A stretch of 7,501 bases of DNA from Candidatus Equinaster intestinalis (GCA_018065375.1 JAGHTJ010000159.1:1-7501), one strand, 5' to 3'. Positions 1 to 5,665 are shown, counted from the stretch's first letter. Numbers and translations: made by a program. The notes: generated by a model not told the origin, from the letters alone.

Positions 1-67
1 CGCCCTACATATGAGATATCAATTTTATTGGGTGGGTAATTTATAATGTTGCGGAGCAACACCTTAC

Positions 68-84
68 CTATTCACTATTCACTA
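68..84. repeat. Heptad tandem repeat CTATTCA x2.4
   Basis: CTATTCA is present twice in tandem and followed by a third partial CTA. It sits just before the A-tract and hairpin at 84-113. The copy number is too low and the unit too short for CRISPR. Short tandem heptads of this kind may vary in copy number between strains. Confidence 0.6.
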
Positions 85-113
85 AAAAAGCGGGAGGGCA
101 TGGAAACCCTCCC
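84..113 (-). terminator. Rho-independent terminator for the 63-aa minus-strand gene
   Basis: On the minus strand, GGGAGGG (113-107) pairs perfectly with CCCTCCC (98-92) across an 8-nt loop. It is followed after GC by six Ts (89-84). The hairpin starts about 20 nt past the stop codon at 134. It is part of the repeat element, which may therefore double as a terminator. Confidence 0.7.
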
Positions 114-133
114 CTACATACGATATGTCAATT

Positions 134-325
134 TTATTTGTGTTCTTTTGGCAGTCCCTGCGCAATTTGCGGGTAGTCGTTTCCGCTGTCGGCAGTCGGC
201 TGAATTTCGTATGTGCCGTATTTGTTCACCATATCAAACGCCGTTTCGGGCTGACCGTGAACATTTCGCAGTCCCGAGTATTTTTCGGGGGTACGGGCGC
301 TATAGTGCAAATGCTTATTCTTCAT
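134..325 (-). CDS. Small conserved-looking soluble protein, 63 aa, unknown function
   Basis: I do not recognise a named family. The protein is hydrophilic, with no signal peptide or membrane segment. It is rich in Tyr, His and Pro, with a dense ordered stretch at residues 20-42 (RNVHGQPETAF then DMVNKYGTYEIQ) and a C-terminal YPQIAQGLPKEHK segment. The composition looks like selected protein rather than chance translation. The start is placed at the ATG at 325, because GAGGTG lies 6 nt upstream; the open frame reaches a GTG at 334 that is part of this ribosome site. It is divergent from pckG with a 147-bp spacer and is followed by a hairpin terminator. I found no convincing promoter for it in the AT-rich spacer. 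The overlapping plus-strand frame has no ribosome site. I am fairly sure the gene is real, but its function cannot be stated. Confidence 0.72.
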   Translation of the reverse strand: MKNKHLHYSARTPEKYSGLRNVHGQPETAFDMVNKYGTYEIQPTADSGNDYPQIAQGLPKEHK

Positions 326-331
326 TTTTAA

Positions 332-337
332 CACCTC
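332..337 (-). promoter_or_regulatory. Ribosome binding site GAGGTG fixing the start of the 63-aa gene
   Basis: GAGGTG on the minus strand lies 6 nt before the ATG at 325. It matches the anti-Shine-Dalgarno sequence well and is the main evidence that this small gene is translated. Confidence 0.75.
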
Positions 338-392
338 GTTATATTTTCCCCGAAGAATCGCCCGATATTTAAGAAAAATTTTGCAAACACTA

Positions 393-421
393 TTGATTTA
401 TATATATTATTTGATTATAAT
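393..421 (+). promoter_or_regulatory. SigA-type promoter of pckG
   Basis: TTGATT at 393-398 and TATAAT at 416-421 are separated by 17 nt, giving a predicted transcript start near 428 and a leader of about 45 nt. A second weaker pair, TTGCAA (381-386) with TATTAT (405-410), overlaps it. The leader is too short for a typical riboswitch. Confidence 0.7.
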
Positions 422-472
422 ATATAAGAGGGAATTTTGGTCTTGATTTTTTCACGATAGGAGTTGTAACAA

Positions 473-2251
473 ATGACCACAAATAAAACCGTTCTCAAAT
501 GGGTAGAGGAAATTAAAGAACTCGTAAACCCCGATAAAGTTGTTTGGATTAACGGCAGCGAAGAACAGCTCGAAGAAATACGAGCCGAGGCTGTTAAAAC
601 AGGCGAGATGTTTAAGCTTAACGAGGAAAAGCTTCCCGGTTGCTATCTGCACAGAACTAAGCCCAACGATGTTGCGCGTGTAGAAGACCGCACATTTATC
701 TGCACAACCAAAGAGGAAGATGCGGGACCGACCAACCATTGGTGCGCACCGGCAGAGATGTATAAAAAGCTTTACGATATAGCAAGAGGCACATATAAGG
801 GCAGAACAATGTACATTATTCCGTTCTCTATGGGACCTATCGGCTCACCGCTCGCTAAAATCGGTATCGAAATCACCGATTCAAAGTATGTTGTTCTCAA
901 TATGGCAATTATGACCCGCACCGGTGATAAAGTGCTCGAGGTTCTGGGCGACAGTAACGACTGGGTACGCGGTTTCCACGCTTCCTGTGATATCGACCCT
1001 GAAAAGAGATACATTTGCCAATTCCCCGAGGATAACGCCATTATTTCGGTTAACTCGGCTTACGGCGGCAATGTTCTGCTCGGCAAAAAGTGCTTTGCGC
1101 TCCGCATTGCTTCGTATCAGGGCTGGAAAGAGGGCTGGATGGCAGAGCATATGCTGATATTAGGCCTCGAAAACCCGAAGGGTGAGGTTAAGTATATCGC
1201 GGCGGCGTTCCCCTCGGCTTGCGGCAAAACCAACCTTGCAATGCTTATTCCGCCCGAATATCTCCGCAAAAAGGGCTACAAAATTTGGACCGTAGGCGAT
1301 GATATCGCCTGGATGAGAATAGGACCTGACGGCTATCTTTACGCCATCAACCCCGAAAACGGATTTTTCGGCGTTGCCCCCGGCACCAACGAAAAATCAA
1401 ACTTCAATGCGCTTGAATCTACAAAGAAAAACGCGATTTTCACCAATGTTGCGCTTAATCTTGACGATAACACCGTTTGGTGGGAGGGTCTTAACAAAGA
1501 CCTGCCGCAAAACGCACTTGACTGGAAGGGCAACCCGTGGGATGCTTCAAAGTTTGATAAGGCTGATAAGTCTACCTGCGCCGCTCACCCCAACTCAAGA
1601 TTTACCGCACCCGCAGTTAACTGCCCCTGCATTTCAGAGGAATTTGATAAGGGTCAGGGTGTAAAGATTTCGGCTCTCGTATTCGGCGGCAGAAGAGCTA
1701 AATGCGCTCCGCTGGTATATCAGTCCAAGAGCTGGGAAAACGGTGTGTTCGTAGGCTCGGCAATGGCTTCCGAAACAACAGCCGCCGCCGCAGGTGCCGT
1801 AGGCGTTGTTCGCCGCGACCCGATGGCTATGCTCCCCTTCTGCGGATACAATATGTCCGATTACTTCCAGCATTGGCTCGATATGGGCAAAAAGCTCGGT
1901 GATAAGGCGCCTAAGATATTCAATGTTAACTGGTTCCGCACCGATGATGAGGGCAACTTCATCTGGCCCGGTTTCGGCGACAATATGCGTGTTCTTAACT
2001 GGATTATCGACCGCTGTGAGGGCAAAGCCGATGCCGCGGAAACCGCTATCGGTTATGTTCCGAAGCCCGAGGACATCGACCTTACCGACCTTGATATGGA
2101 TATCGAAACCCTCAAGGGTATTCTTACGGTTGATAAGGATGTATGGACCAAGGAAGCCGCGGAAATCGAAGAGCATTACAAGAAATTCGGCGATAAGCTC
2201 CCGAAAGAGCTCCGCGCTCAGCTCGAAAATCTTAAAGCGGCACTTAAATAA
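473..2251 (+). CDS. pckG: Phosphoenolpyruvate carboxykinase, GTP-dependent
   Basis: This cytoplasmic enzyme interconverts oxaloacetate + GTP with phosphoenolpyruvate + GDP + CO2. Its 592 residues match the usual length of the GTP family (about 600), which is distinct from the ATP-dependent PckA. Visible motifs: substrate-binding Arg in ARVEDR (residue 69); YGGN and the metal-ligand Lys region (197-206); metal-ligand His226; the GTP-family P-loop FPSACGKTN (246-254) with reactive Cys250; the GDD metal motif (275-277); NSRFTAP with Arg376; the omega-loop region ASETTAAAAG (432-441); and the guanine-binding NWFR...GNFIWPGFG region (486-502). The start ATG has AGGAG 9 nt upstream. It is monocistronic, with its own promoter and terminator. 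In anaerobic gut Firmicutes the enzyme often runs in the carboxylating direction during succinate or anaplerotic metabolism; the direction here is not shown by sequence. No catalytic residue appears missing. Confidence 0.97.
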   Translation: MTTNKTVLKWVEEIKELVNPDKVVWINGSEEQLEEIRAEAVKTGEMFKLNEEKLPGCYLHRTKPNDVARVEDRTFICTTKEEDAGPTNHWCAPAEMYKKLYDIARGTYKGRTMYIIPFSMGPIGSPLAKIGIEITDSKYVVLNMAIMTRTGDKVLEVLGDSNDWVRGFHASCDIDPEKRYICQFPEDNAIISVNSAYGGNVLLGKKCFALRIASYQGWKEGWMAEHMLILGLENPKGEVKYIAAAFPSACGKTNLAMLIPPEYLRKKGYKIWTVGDDIAWMRIGPDGYLYAINPENGFFGVAPGTNEKSNFNALESTKKNAIFTNVALNLDDNTVWWEGLNKDLPQNALDWKGNPWDASKFDKADKSTCAAHPNSRFTAPAVNCPCISEEFDKGQGVKISALVFGGRRAKCAPLVYQSKSWENGVFVGSAMASETTAAAAGAVGVVRRDPMAMLPFCGYNMSDYFQHWLDMGKKLGDKAPKIFNVNWFRTDDEGNFIWPGFGDNMRVLNWIIDRCEGKADAAETAIGYVPKPEDIDLTDLDMDIETLKGILTVDKDVWTKEAAEIEEHYKKFGDKLPKELRAQLENLKAALK

Positions 2252-2263
2252 GCAAATATTAAA

Positions 2264-2298
2264 GCTCGGTGAGTAAATTATACTCATCGAGCCTTTTT
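2264..2298 (+). terminator. Rho-independent terminator of pckG
   Basis: GCTCGGTGAGTA (2264-2275) pairs with TACTCATCGAGC (2281-2292) over 12 positions with one G-U, across the 5-nt loop AATTA. TTTTT follows at 2294-2298. It begins 13 nt after the pckG stop. Confidence 0.92.
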
Positions 2299-2299
2299 G

Positions 2300-2328
2300 T
2301 TGACAAAATAAAAAAAGTATTTTATAAT
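2300..2328 (+). promoter_or_regulatory. Perfect consensus SigA promoter of the 81-aa membrane protein gene
   Basis: TTGACA (2300-2305) and TATAAT (2323-2328) match consensus at all twelve positions with an ideal 17-nt spacer. The predicted transcript start is near 2335, giving a leader of about 20 nt. The -35 box begins one base after the T-tract of the pckG terminator. Confidence 0.9.
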
Positions 2329-2353
2329 GAATATAAGAAAGGTGTAGATTATC

Positions 2354-2599
2354 ATGAAGAAATTAAATGTTGATAAACTCGCAATAATTGCCGTAGCGGT
2401 GCTCGGAGCCGCCGCAATAGCAGTAACACTTATATTTACAATAAAGGCGAATAACGAAAAAGATAACAATACCTCAAGCGAGGCAAAAAAAGACACATCG
2501 TCTACCCGCAGTTATACTCAATCTGAGCTCAATGAAATTCAGAACTGGTGGTCAACCGTTTCGATTACGCAGGATGGCGATATTCCGCTTGAGAAATAA
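2354..2599 (+). CDS. Single-pass membrane small protein, 81 aa, unknown function
   Basis: I do not recognise the family. Residues 1-8 are basic (MKKLNVDK), residues 9-30 form one Ala/Val/Ile-rich membrane segment, and 31-52 is a polar Lys/Ser/Thr/Asn linker. The C-terminal part (53-81) carries the short motif YTQSELNEIQNWW and an acidic end. The layout predicts an uncleaved anchor with about 50 residues outside the membrane; a cleaved signal peptide is less likely because no clear AxA site is visible. GAAAGGTG (2337-2344) lies 9 nt before the ATG. It is monocistronic, with a consensus promoter immediately upstream and a hairpin terminator immediately downstream, so it is a self-contained and probably well-expressed unit. 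The next gene is convergent. A role at the cell surface is inference. Confidence 0.82.
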   Translation: MKKLNVDKLAIIAVAVLGAAAIAVTLIFTIKANNEKDNNTSSEAKKDTSSTRSYTQSELNEIQNWWSTVSITQDGDIPLEK

Positions 2600-2610
2600 A
2601 AGCAAAATAA

Positions 2611-2636
2611 AAATTCCACCCGAGAGGGTGGAATTT
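2611..2636. terminator. Bidirectional terminator shared by convergent genes
   Basis: AAATTCCACCC (2611-2621) pairs perfectly over 11 bp with GGGTGGAATTT (2626-2636) around the tetraloop GAGA. On the plus strand the T-run continues to 2640. On the minus strand the hairpin is followed by a T-rich stretch (complement of 2601-2613). It serves both the 81-aa gene and the flippase gene. Confidence 0.92.
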
Positions 2637-2638
2637 TT

Positions 2639-4030
2639 TTATCTCTTTATAATTTGTTTTATAAGCTTAAGTGTGCTGTTAAGATTCAGTATCAAAATTG
2701 CCGCAAAGAAAAGTATTTCGTATATTACCCAGTGCGTAGGCTCTAAAAGCATTACTGCCGTTTGCCCTAAAATGAGGGCGGAATTTACCGTCACATTAAG
2801 CGGCGCAAATGATATGCCGGCGGTTGTCCGCTTTATATCTATTGCCCTTATCAAAAATACGATAAAATAGCTTATGCAGGTGGCTATTGCCGCACCCTGC
2901 GCACCGTAGCGAAGTATCAGGAAATAGTTGAGCAACAAATTTGCCGCCGCACCCACAACGGTTGTAACAAGGGTTGCAACATTTCTTGACTGCGCTAAAT
3001 ACACATTGCCCAAAAATGTTACAAAGCAGGAGAAAACCGTTGCCGTAAGCAAAACGGGAATAAATCTCCAGGATTCATAATAAGAGGGGTCGAGCAGAAT
3101 ATAGGTTATGAACTTTGCGAAAAGTATCAGCCCCGAGCCAGCAACGAAAACGCCGCCGCCGAAGGTTTTGACCACATCGGAGTAGAATTTGTTTTTATCG
3201 ATGGTCTTGTTTTCGCTCACCGCAGATAACTGCCACGCATCGAGAAAAATCGTTGCAACAAGTGTTAAAATCGTAGGCACCTTATATGCTACGGCGTAAA
3301 GGCCGTTTGCCGCATCGCCCACCATATATTTAACATAGTACCTGTCCGAAACATTTACAACCCACCATAAAAGCGAGGTTGGCATAAGCGGCAGGGCAAA
3401 TCGAATCATAACCCTTGTGAGCTTTTTATCGAGATGCCTGAAATCGAGATACTTTAATAATTTGCCCGCACTGCACAAGAAAATAACCGATGAAAAGTCG
3501 GCTAAAATAATTGCCAGCATATAGCCCACAATTCCCATTTTAAGGGGTATAAGGAAAATTATCGTGAGCGCGCAGGTCATAAAGGTGGAAAAAATACCGT
3601 CCGCCGCGTAGAGCTTAACCTTATCGTCCGCCCGAACAAAGAAACTGCAGACATGGCGGAGTGAGGACATTAAAATATGCGCGTAAAGAATAAAAATATA
3701 TTCCCGCAGGTCTTTAATGAGATATACAAGCGGGGAAAACAAAAGCAAAATGCCGAAACCTAAGCCCACCGCCACAATGCCGGTAGTAAAAACATCGGAT
3801 TGTTTATAATCGTTATCAACGCCAAAGCGGATAATGGCATTTGTAATGCCGAGCATGGCGATAGGCAGAAGCAGCGCACCGGTATTTATGATAATATCGA
3901 GCATACCGAATTCCGCGGTTTTAAGGGCGCGGCTGTAAAAGAATACCATTATAAAGGAAAGTATTTTAGAGCCGAAGGTGCCTATTGCGAAAATTGCGGT
4001 GTTTTGCGCAAGTTTTTTATATTTGTTCAA
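2639..4030 (-). CDS. Polysaccharide/oligosaccharide flippase, MOP superfamily (Wzx-like)
   Basis: A 463-residue integral membrane protein with about 12-14 hydrophobic segments along its whole length, normal for the polysaccharide transporter branch of the MOP superfamily. Family-like features are the N-terminus (KYKKLAQNTAIFAIGTFGSK, residues 4-22), an Arg-rich cytoplasmic turn near 132-140, and the central SDRYYVKYMVGDAANGLY stretch (228-245). Members flip undecaprenyl-diphosphate-linked glycans outward across the cytoplasmic membrane; the glycan here is unknown, as no glycosyltransferases are in the window. The start is TTG, since AAGGGGA lies 7 nt upstream and the first internal ATG would remove the first 27 residues, including most of membrane segment 1. 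It is the second gene of an operon, 12 nt after the COG2426-type gene. Its stop codon uses the last Ts of the shared terminator. SpoVB or MurJ are less likely given the shorter length and motifs. Confidence 0.87.
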   Translation of the reverse strand: MNKYKKLAQNTAIFAIGTFGSKILSFIMVFFYSRALKTAEFGMLDIIINTGALLLPIAMLGITNAIIRFGVDNDYKQSDVFTTGIVAVGLGFGILLLFSPLVYLIKDLREYIFILYAHILMSSLRHVCSFFVRADDKVKLYAADGIFSTFMTCALTIIFLIPLKMGIVGYMLAIILADFSSVIFLCSAGKLLKYLDFRHLDKKLTRVMIRFALPLMPTSLLWWVVNVSDRYYVKYMVGDAANGLYAVAYKVPTILTLVATIFLDAWQLSAVSENKTIDKNKFYSDVVKTFGGGVFVAGSGLILFAKFITYILLDPSYYESWRFIPVLLTATVFSCFVTFLGNVYLAQSRNVATLVTTVVGAAANLLLNYFLILRYGAQGAAIATCISYFIVFLIRAIDIKRTTAGISFAPLNVTVNSALILGQTAVMLLEPTHWVIYEILFFAAILILNLNSTLKLIKQIIKR

Positions 4031-4037
4031 CTTCCCG

Positions 4038-4044
4038 TCCCCTT
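4038..4044 (-). promoter_or_regulatory. Ribosome binding site for the TTG-started flippase gene
   Basis: AAGGGGA on the minus strand lies 7 nt before the TTG at 4030 and shares bases with the TAA stop (4045-4043) of the upstream gene. This suggests translational coupling. Confidence 0.65.
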
Positions 4045-4537
4045 AAAAGAGATTTACTATAAAAGGTATACCGTAAGAAATAAAGCTCATTATTGCGGCG
4101 GCAATGCATATACCGCAGATAATGGCAACTATTGCTTTTTTGAACTTTATGCCGAGCAGAGCCGCTAAAAGCGCCCCTGTCCACGCTCCCGTTCCCGGCA
4201 GCGGAATGCCCACAAAAATCATAAGCCCCCAGAATTCGCCCTTTTCGAGCCGCTCTTTTTTGGAGAGGGTTTTAGATTCGATTGTGTTAACAAGGGGCGA
4301 AAAGAGCTTGGTGGTTTTAAGCCACGCGAATATAGGAATTATGAGCCAAAGAATAAACGGTATCGGTATAAAATTGCCGAGCATACAAATGCCGAGCGCC
4401 TTTAAGTATGGCATACCCATTAAGCTCGCAACAGGCAGACCGCCGCGCAGCTCTATTATTGGGAGCATCGAGATAAAAAGCGCAATTATTTCTTTGGGTA
4501 AAGGTAATGTTTGAAACCAATTAAGAATAGCGTCCAT
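4043..4537 (-). CDS. COG2426-family small membrane protein (annotated 'small multi-drug export protein')
   Basis: A 164-residue polytopic membrane protein recognised by three family motifs: PIIELRGGLPVA (26-37), GNFIPIPFIL (54-63) and VGIPLPGTGAWTGALLA (109-125). The family's 'multidrug export' label has weak experimental support. The paired Pro/Gly-rich motifs resemble the re-entrant loops of the DedA/VTT superfamily, to which this family has been proposed to be related. A Lys/Glu-rich cytoplasmic loop at 90-101 separates the halves. The longest frame starts at a TTG (4549), but GGAG sits 6 nt before the ATG at 4537, so that start is chosen. It is the first gene of an operon with the flippase and has a clear promoter. 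The substrate is unknown; a role in lipid-carrier or envelope transport is inference from the neighbour. Confidence 0.88.
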   Translation of the reverse strand: MDAILNWFQTLPLPKEIIALFISMLPIIELRGGLPVASLMGMPYLKALGICMLGNFIPIPFILWLIIPIFAWLKTTKLFSPLVNTIESKTLSKKERLEKGEFWGLMIFVGIPLPGTGAWTGALLAALLGIKFKKAIVAIICGICIAAAIMSFISYGIPFIVNLF

Positions 4538-4543
4538 AAATTT

Positions 4544-4547
4544 CTCC
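4544..4547 (-). promoter_or_regulatory. Ribosome binding site GGAG deciding the start at 4537
   Basis: GGAG lies 6 nt before the ATG at 4537. It overlaps the upstream in-frame TTG (4549-4547), which has only a T-run before it and no ribosome site of its own. Confidence 0.75.
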
Positions 4548-4565
4548 AAAAAAGTTTATAATGGA

Positions 4566-4594
4566 ATTATACTATAAATTATTCTTTAAGTCAA
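4566..4594 (-). promoter_or_regulatory. SigA-type promoter of the COG2426-flippase operon
   Basis: On the minus strand, TTGACT (4594-4589) and TATAAT (4571-4566) are 17 nt apart. The predicted transcript start is near 4559, about 22 nt before the ATG. The -35 box directly follows the T-rich tail of the gerW terminator. Confidence 0.88.
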
Positions 4595-4599
4595 ATAAA

Positions 4600-4627
4600 T
4601 ATCCACCCGCAATAAAGCGAGTGGATA
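4600..4627 (-). terminator. Terminator of the DUF2953-gerW operon
   Basis: On the minus strand, TATCCACTCGC (4627-4617) pairs with GCGGGTGGATA (4610-4600) around a 6-nt loop, with one G-U pair; on the plus strand the same position is a mismatch, so it works mainly for the minus strand. ATTTATTT follows. It lies 3 nt after the gerW stop. The T-tract is interrupted, so some read-through into the next operon is possible. Confidence 0.78.
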
Positions 4628-4630
4628 ATT

Positions 4631-4987
4631 TTATTTATTCTTTTTTATAAAGCCCTTAATAAGACCTGCGGCGCTCTCAATCAGGGCGGGAGCCGGGCTT
4701 TCGTTTACGGATTTTACCTTTACATGACTGCCGTTTATCACAACAACCGCCTTTGGCTTAACCGTTATTTTGCCGCCTGCGCCCGCAGGGGCTTCGGTGT
4801 TCTTTTTTGTTTTAATGTCCGAGCCGCCGCCCGCAAAGCCGATTGAAAGCTCAGATACGGTAAGCACGGTACTGCCGTCGGGAGCCAAAACGGGCTCGCT
4901 CATAACCGAGCTTTGCTTATTTAATTCCATAACCTTATCGGCGGTAAAGCCCAGAACATTTGCTACACTGTTATTTGTGTTTTCCAT
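4631..4987 (-). CDS. gerW: GerW family (YtfJ-like) sporulation protein
   Basis: The 118-residue protein has the family layout: an N-terminal helix (VANVLGFTADKVMELN, 8-23), the core SVMSEPVLAPDGSTVLTVSE (27-46), the glycine-rich IGFAGGGSDIK (49-59), a variable Gly/Ala/Lys linker, then ITVKPKAVVVINGSHVKV (74-91) and a C-terminal amphipathic helix ending in lysines. In Bacillus subtilis, YtfJ (GerW) is a forespore-made protein needed for normal L-alanine germination; its biochemistry is not settled. GGAGGA lies 5 nt before the ATG, inside the end of the DUF2953 gene, which it overlaps by 17 bp. The same gene order (ytfI then ytfJ) occurs in B. subtilis, which strengthens both calls. It implies an endospore-former or a descendant of one. 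Confidence 0.92.
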   Translation of the reverse strand: MENTNNSVANVLGFTADKVMELNKQSSVMSEPVLAPDGSTVLTVSELSIGFAGGGSDIKTKKNTEAPAGAGGKITVKPKAVVVINGSHVKVKSVNESPAPALIESAAGLIKGFIKKNK

Positions 4988-5582
4988 CCTTTTCCTCCGC
5001 GTAATCGTAAACTGTCAAAAGCAACATTTTAATAAAGTAAAAAAGCGAAATCTTAAAATTCAGCATAATGCCGTAATCATAATAATCGGTATCAAAATCG
5101 CAGGCAAGATTTATTTCGGGTGCGGCTTTCATTTTGGTTTTCTTTTGCAGGAAAGACACAAAAGGATACACTGCCGCGCAAACAGCGCCGTAACCGATAG
5201 CCGCAGCGGCGGCATCGTCCCCCGCGCAAACGCATTTAATATTCAGCCGCGTTATGCGGATATGGCGGAGAATTACCTTGATTCTGCCGAAAAACGAGCG
5301 GAGTATTTTAATTGCCGCTTCCACTGTTGCGGCTACACCGTTATCGGCAATATACTGCTTTAATTTATTGGGCTTTTGCTTTTTTTCGGCTTTTTCTTCC
5401 ATTACCTCGGGCTTTGGCTTTTGGCGGCGTGTATCGTATTTAATAAAGAGATACCGTGCCGAAAGCACAAGAGGTTTACCCTTTGTAAAATCGATATATA
5501 TTTTTACGGGGCTTATAAGCAGGCAGAAAATTATGAAACACAAGCCGAGCAAAACAATGCCGATTATTTTAATAGCTGTCAT
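4971..5582 (-). CDS. DUF2953 domain membrane protein (YtfI-like)
   Basis: A 203-residue protein with an N-terminal membrane segment (residues 3-23), the conserved early segment SPVKIYIDF (24-32), a highly charged Lys/Glu/Pro linker (50-75), an amphipathic basic region (91-112) and a hydrophobic Ala-rich segment (123-145), ending in a hydrophobic/charged tail. The layout and the position directly before gerW match the YtfI (DUF2953) family. Its biochemical role is unknown; a sporulation link is inferred from the neighbour. The longest frame starts at a GTG (5594) with no ribosome site; GAGGA lies 5 nt before the ATG at 5582, so that start is used. It overlaps gerW by 17 bp, suggesting coupled translation, and is divergent from the lipoprotein gene. 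Confidence 0.85.
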   Translation of the reverse strand: MTAIKIIGIVLLGLCFIIFCLLISPVKIYIDFTKGKPLVLSARYLFIKYDTRRQKPKPEVMEEKAEKKQKPNKLKQYIADNGVAATVEAAIKILRSFFGRIKVILRHIRITRLNIKCVCAGDDAAAAAIGYGAVCAAVYPFVSFLQKKTKMKAAPEINLACDFDTDYYDYGIMLNFKISLFYFIKMLLLTVYDYAEEKDGKHK

Positions 5583-5587
5583 ATTCG

Positions 5588-5592
5588 TCCTC
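5588..5592 (-). promoter_or_regulatory. Ribosome binding site GAGGA deciding the start at 5582
   Basis: GAGGA lies 5 nt before the ATG at 5582 and overlaps the alternative GTG (5594-5592), which makes the longer start unlikely. Confidence 0.75.
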
Positions 5593-5620
5593 ACAAAATA
5601 GTTTGTGTAACTTTTTCTAC

Positions 5621-5649
5621 ATTATAAAATAAAATTCATATCAAGTCAA
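5621..5649 (-). promoter_or_regulatory. SigA-type promoter of the DUF2953-gerW operon
   Basis: On the minus strand, TTGACT (5649-5644) and TATAAT (5626-5621) are separated by 17 nt. The predicted transcript start is near 5614, about 30 nt before the ATG. This is a vegetative-type promoter; I see no clear SigF or SigG match in the same spacer. Confidence 0.85.
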
Positions 5650-5665
5650 TAAACAGAATTTTCTC

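Larger units (their letters stand above)
1..138. repeat. Intergenic repeat element, two diverged motif copies about 109 bp apart
   Basis: Seen: CCCTACATA followed nine bases later by AATTTTATT occurs at 3-29 and again at 112-138; the nine intervening bases match at six positions. Between the copies lie a small hairpin (TGTTGC 47-52 with GCAACA 56-61), a heptad direct repeat (68-84) and a GGGAGGG/CCCTCCC hairpin (92-113). Such hairpin-rich, non-coding modules are common as dispersed intergenic repeats in gut Clostridia genomes; that this one is multicopy is inference. The window starts inside the element, so its left end is unknown. Its right end touches the stop codon of the 63-residue minus-strand gene. 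Confidence 0.55.

Noticed and set aside
68..113. Possible CRISPR-like or attachment-site structure at the left end
   Set aside because: Only two 7-bp units and one hairpin; no regular spacers, no integrase or cas gene, no tRNA.
46..372. 108-residue plus-strand open frame across the repeat and the 63-aa gene
   Set aside because: It begins inside the non-coding repeat, has no ribosome site, and its translation looks like a reverse-complement artefact; the opposite strand has a strong ribosome site and sensible protein.
341..440. Promoter for the 63-aa gene in the AT-rich spacer
   Set aside because: Several TATAAT-like words occur on the minus strand, but none has a convincing -35 box at 16-18 nt; naming one would be arbitrary.
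428..472. Possible riboswitch or attenuator in the pckG leader
   Set aside because: The predicted leader is only about 45 nt and shows no stable stem or known aptamer pattern.
1634..2287. 217-residue minus-strand open frame opposite the pckG 3' half
   Set aside because: It is a complementary-frame shadow of a highly conserved enzyme gene, has no ribosome site, and extends into the pckG terminator.
2532..2870. 112-residue plus-strand open frame reading through the bidirectional terminator
   Set aside because: It crosses a strong terminator hairpin and runs antisense into the flippase gene; no ribosome site.
4770..5363. 197-residue plus-strand open frame opposite gerW and DUF2953
   Set aside because: It spans two recognised minus-strand genes and their overlap, with no family features of its own.
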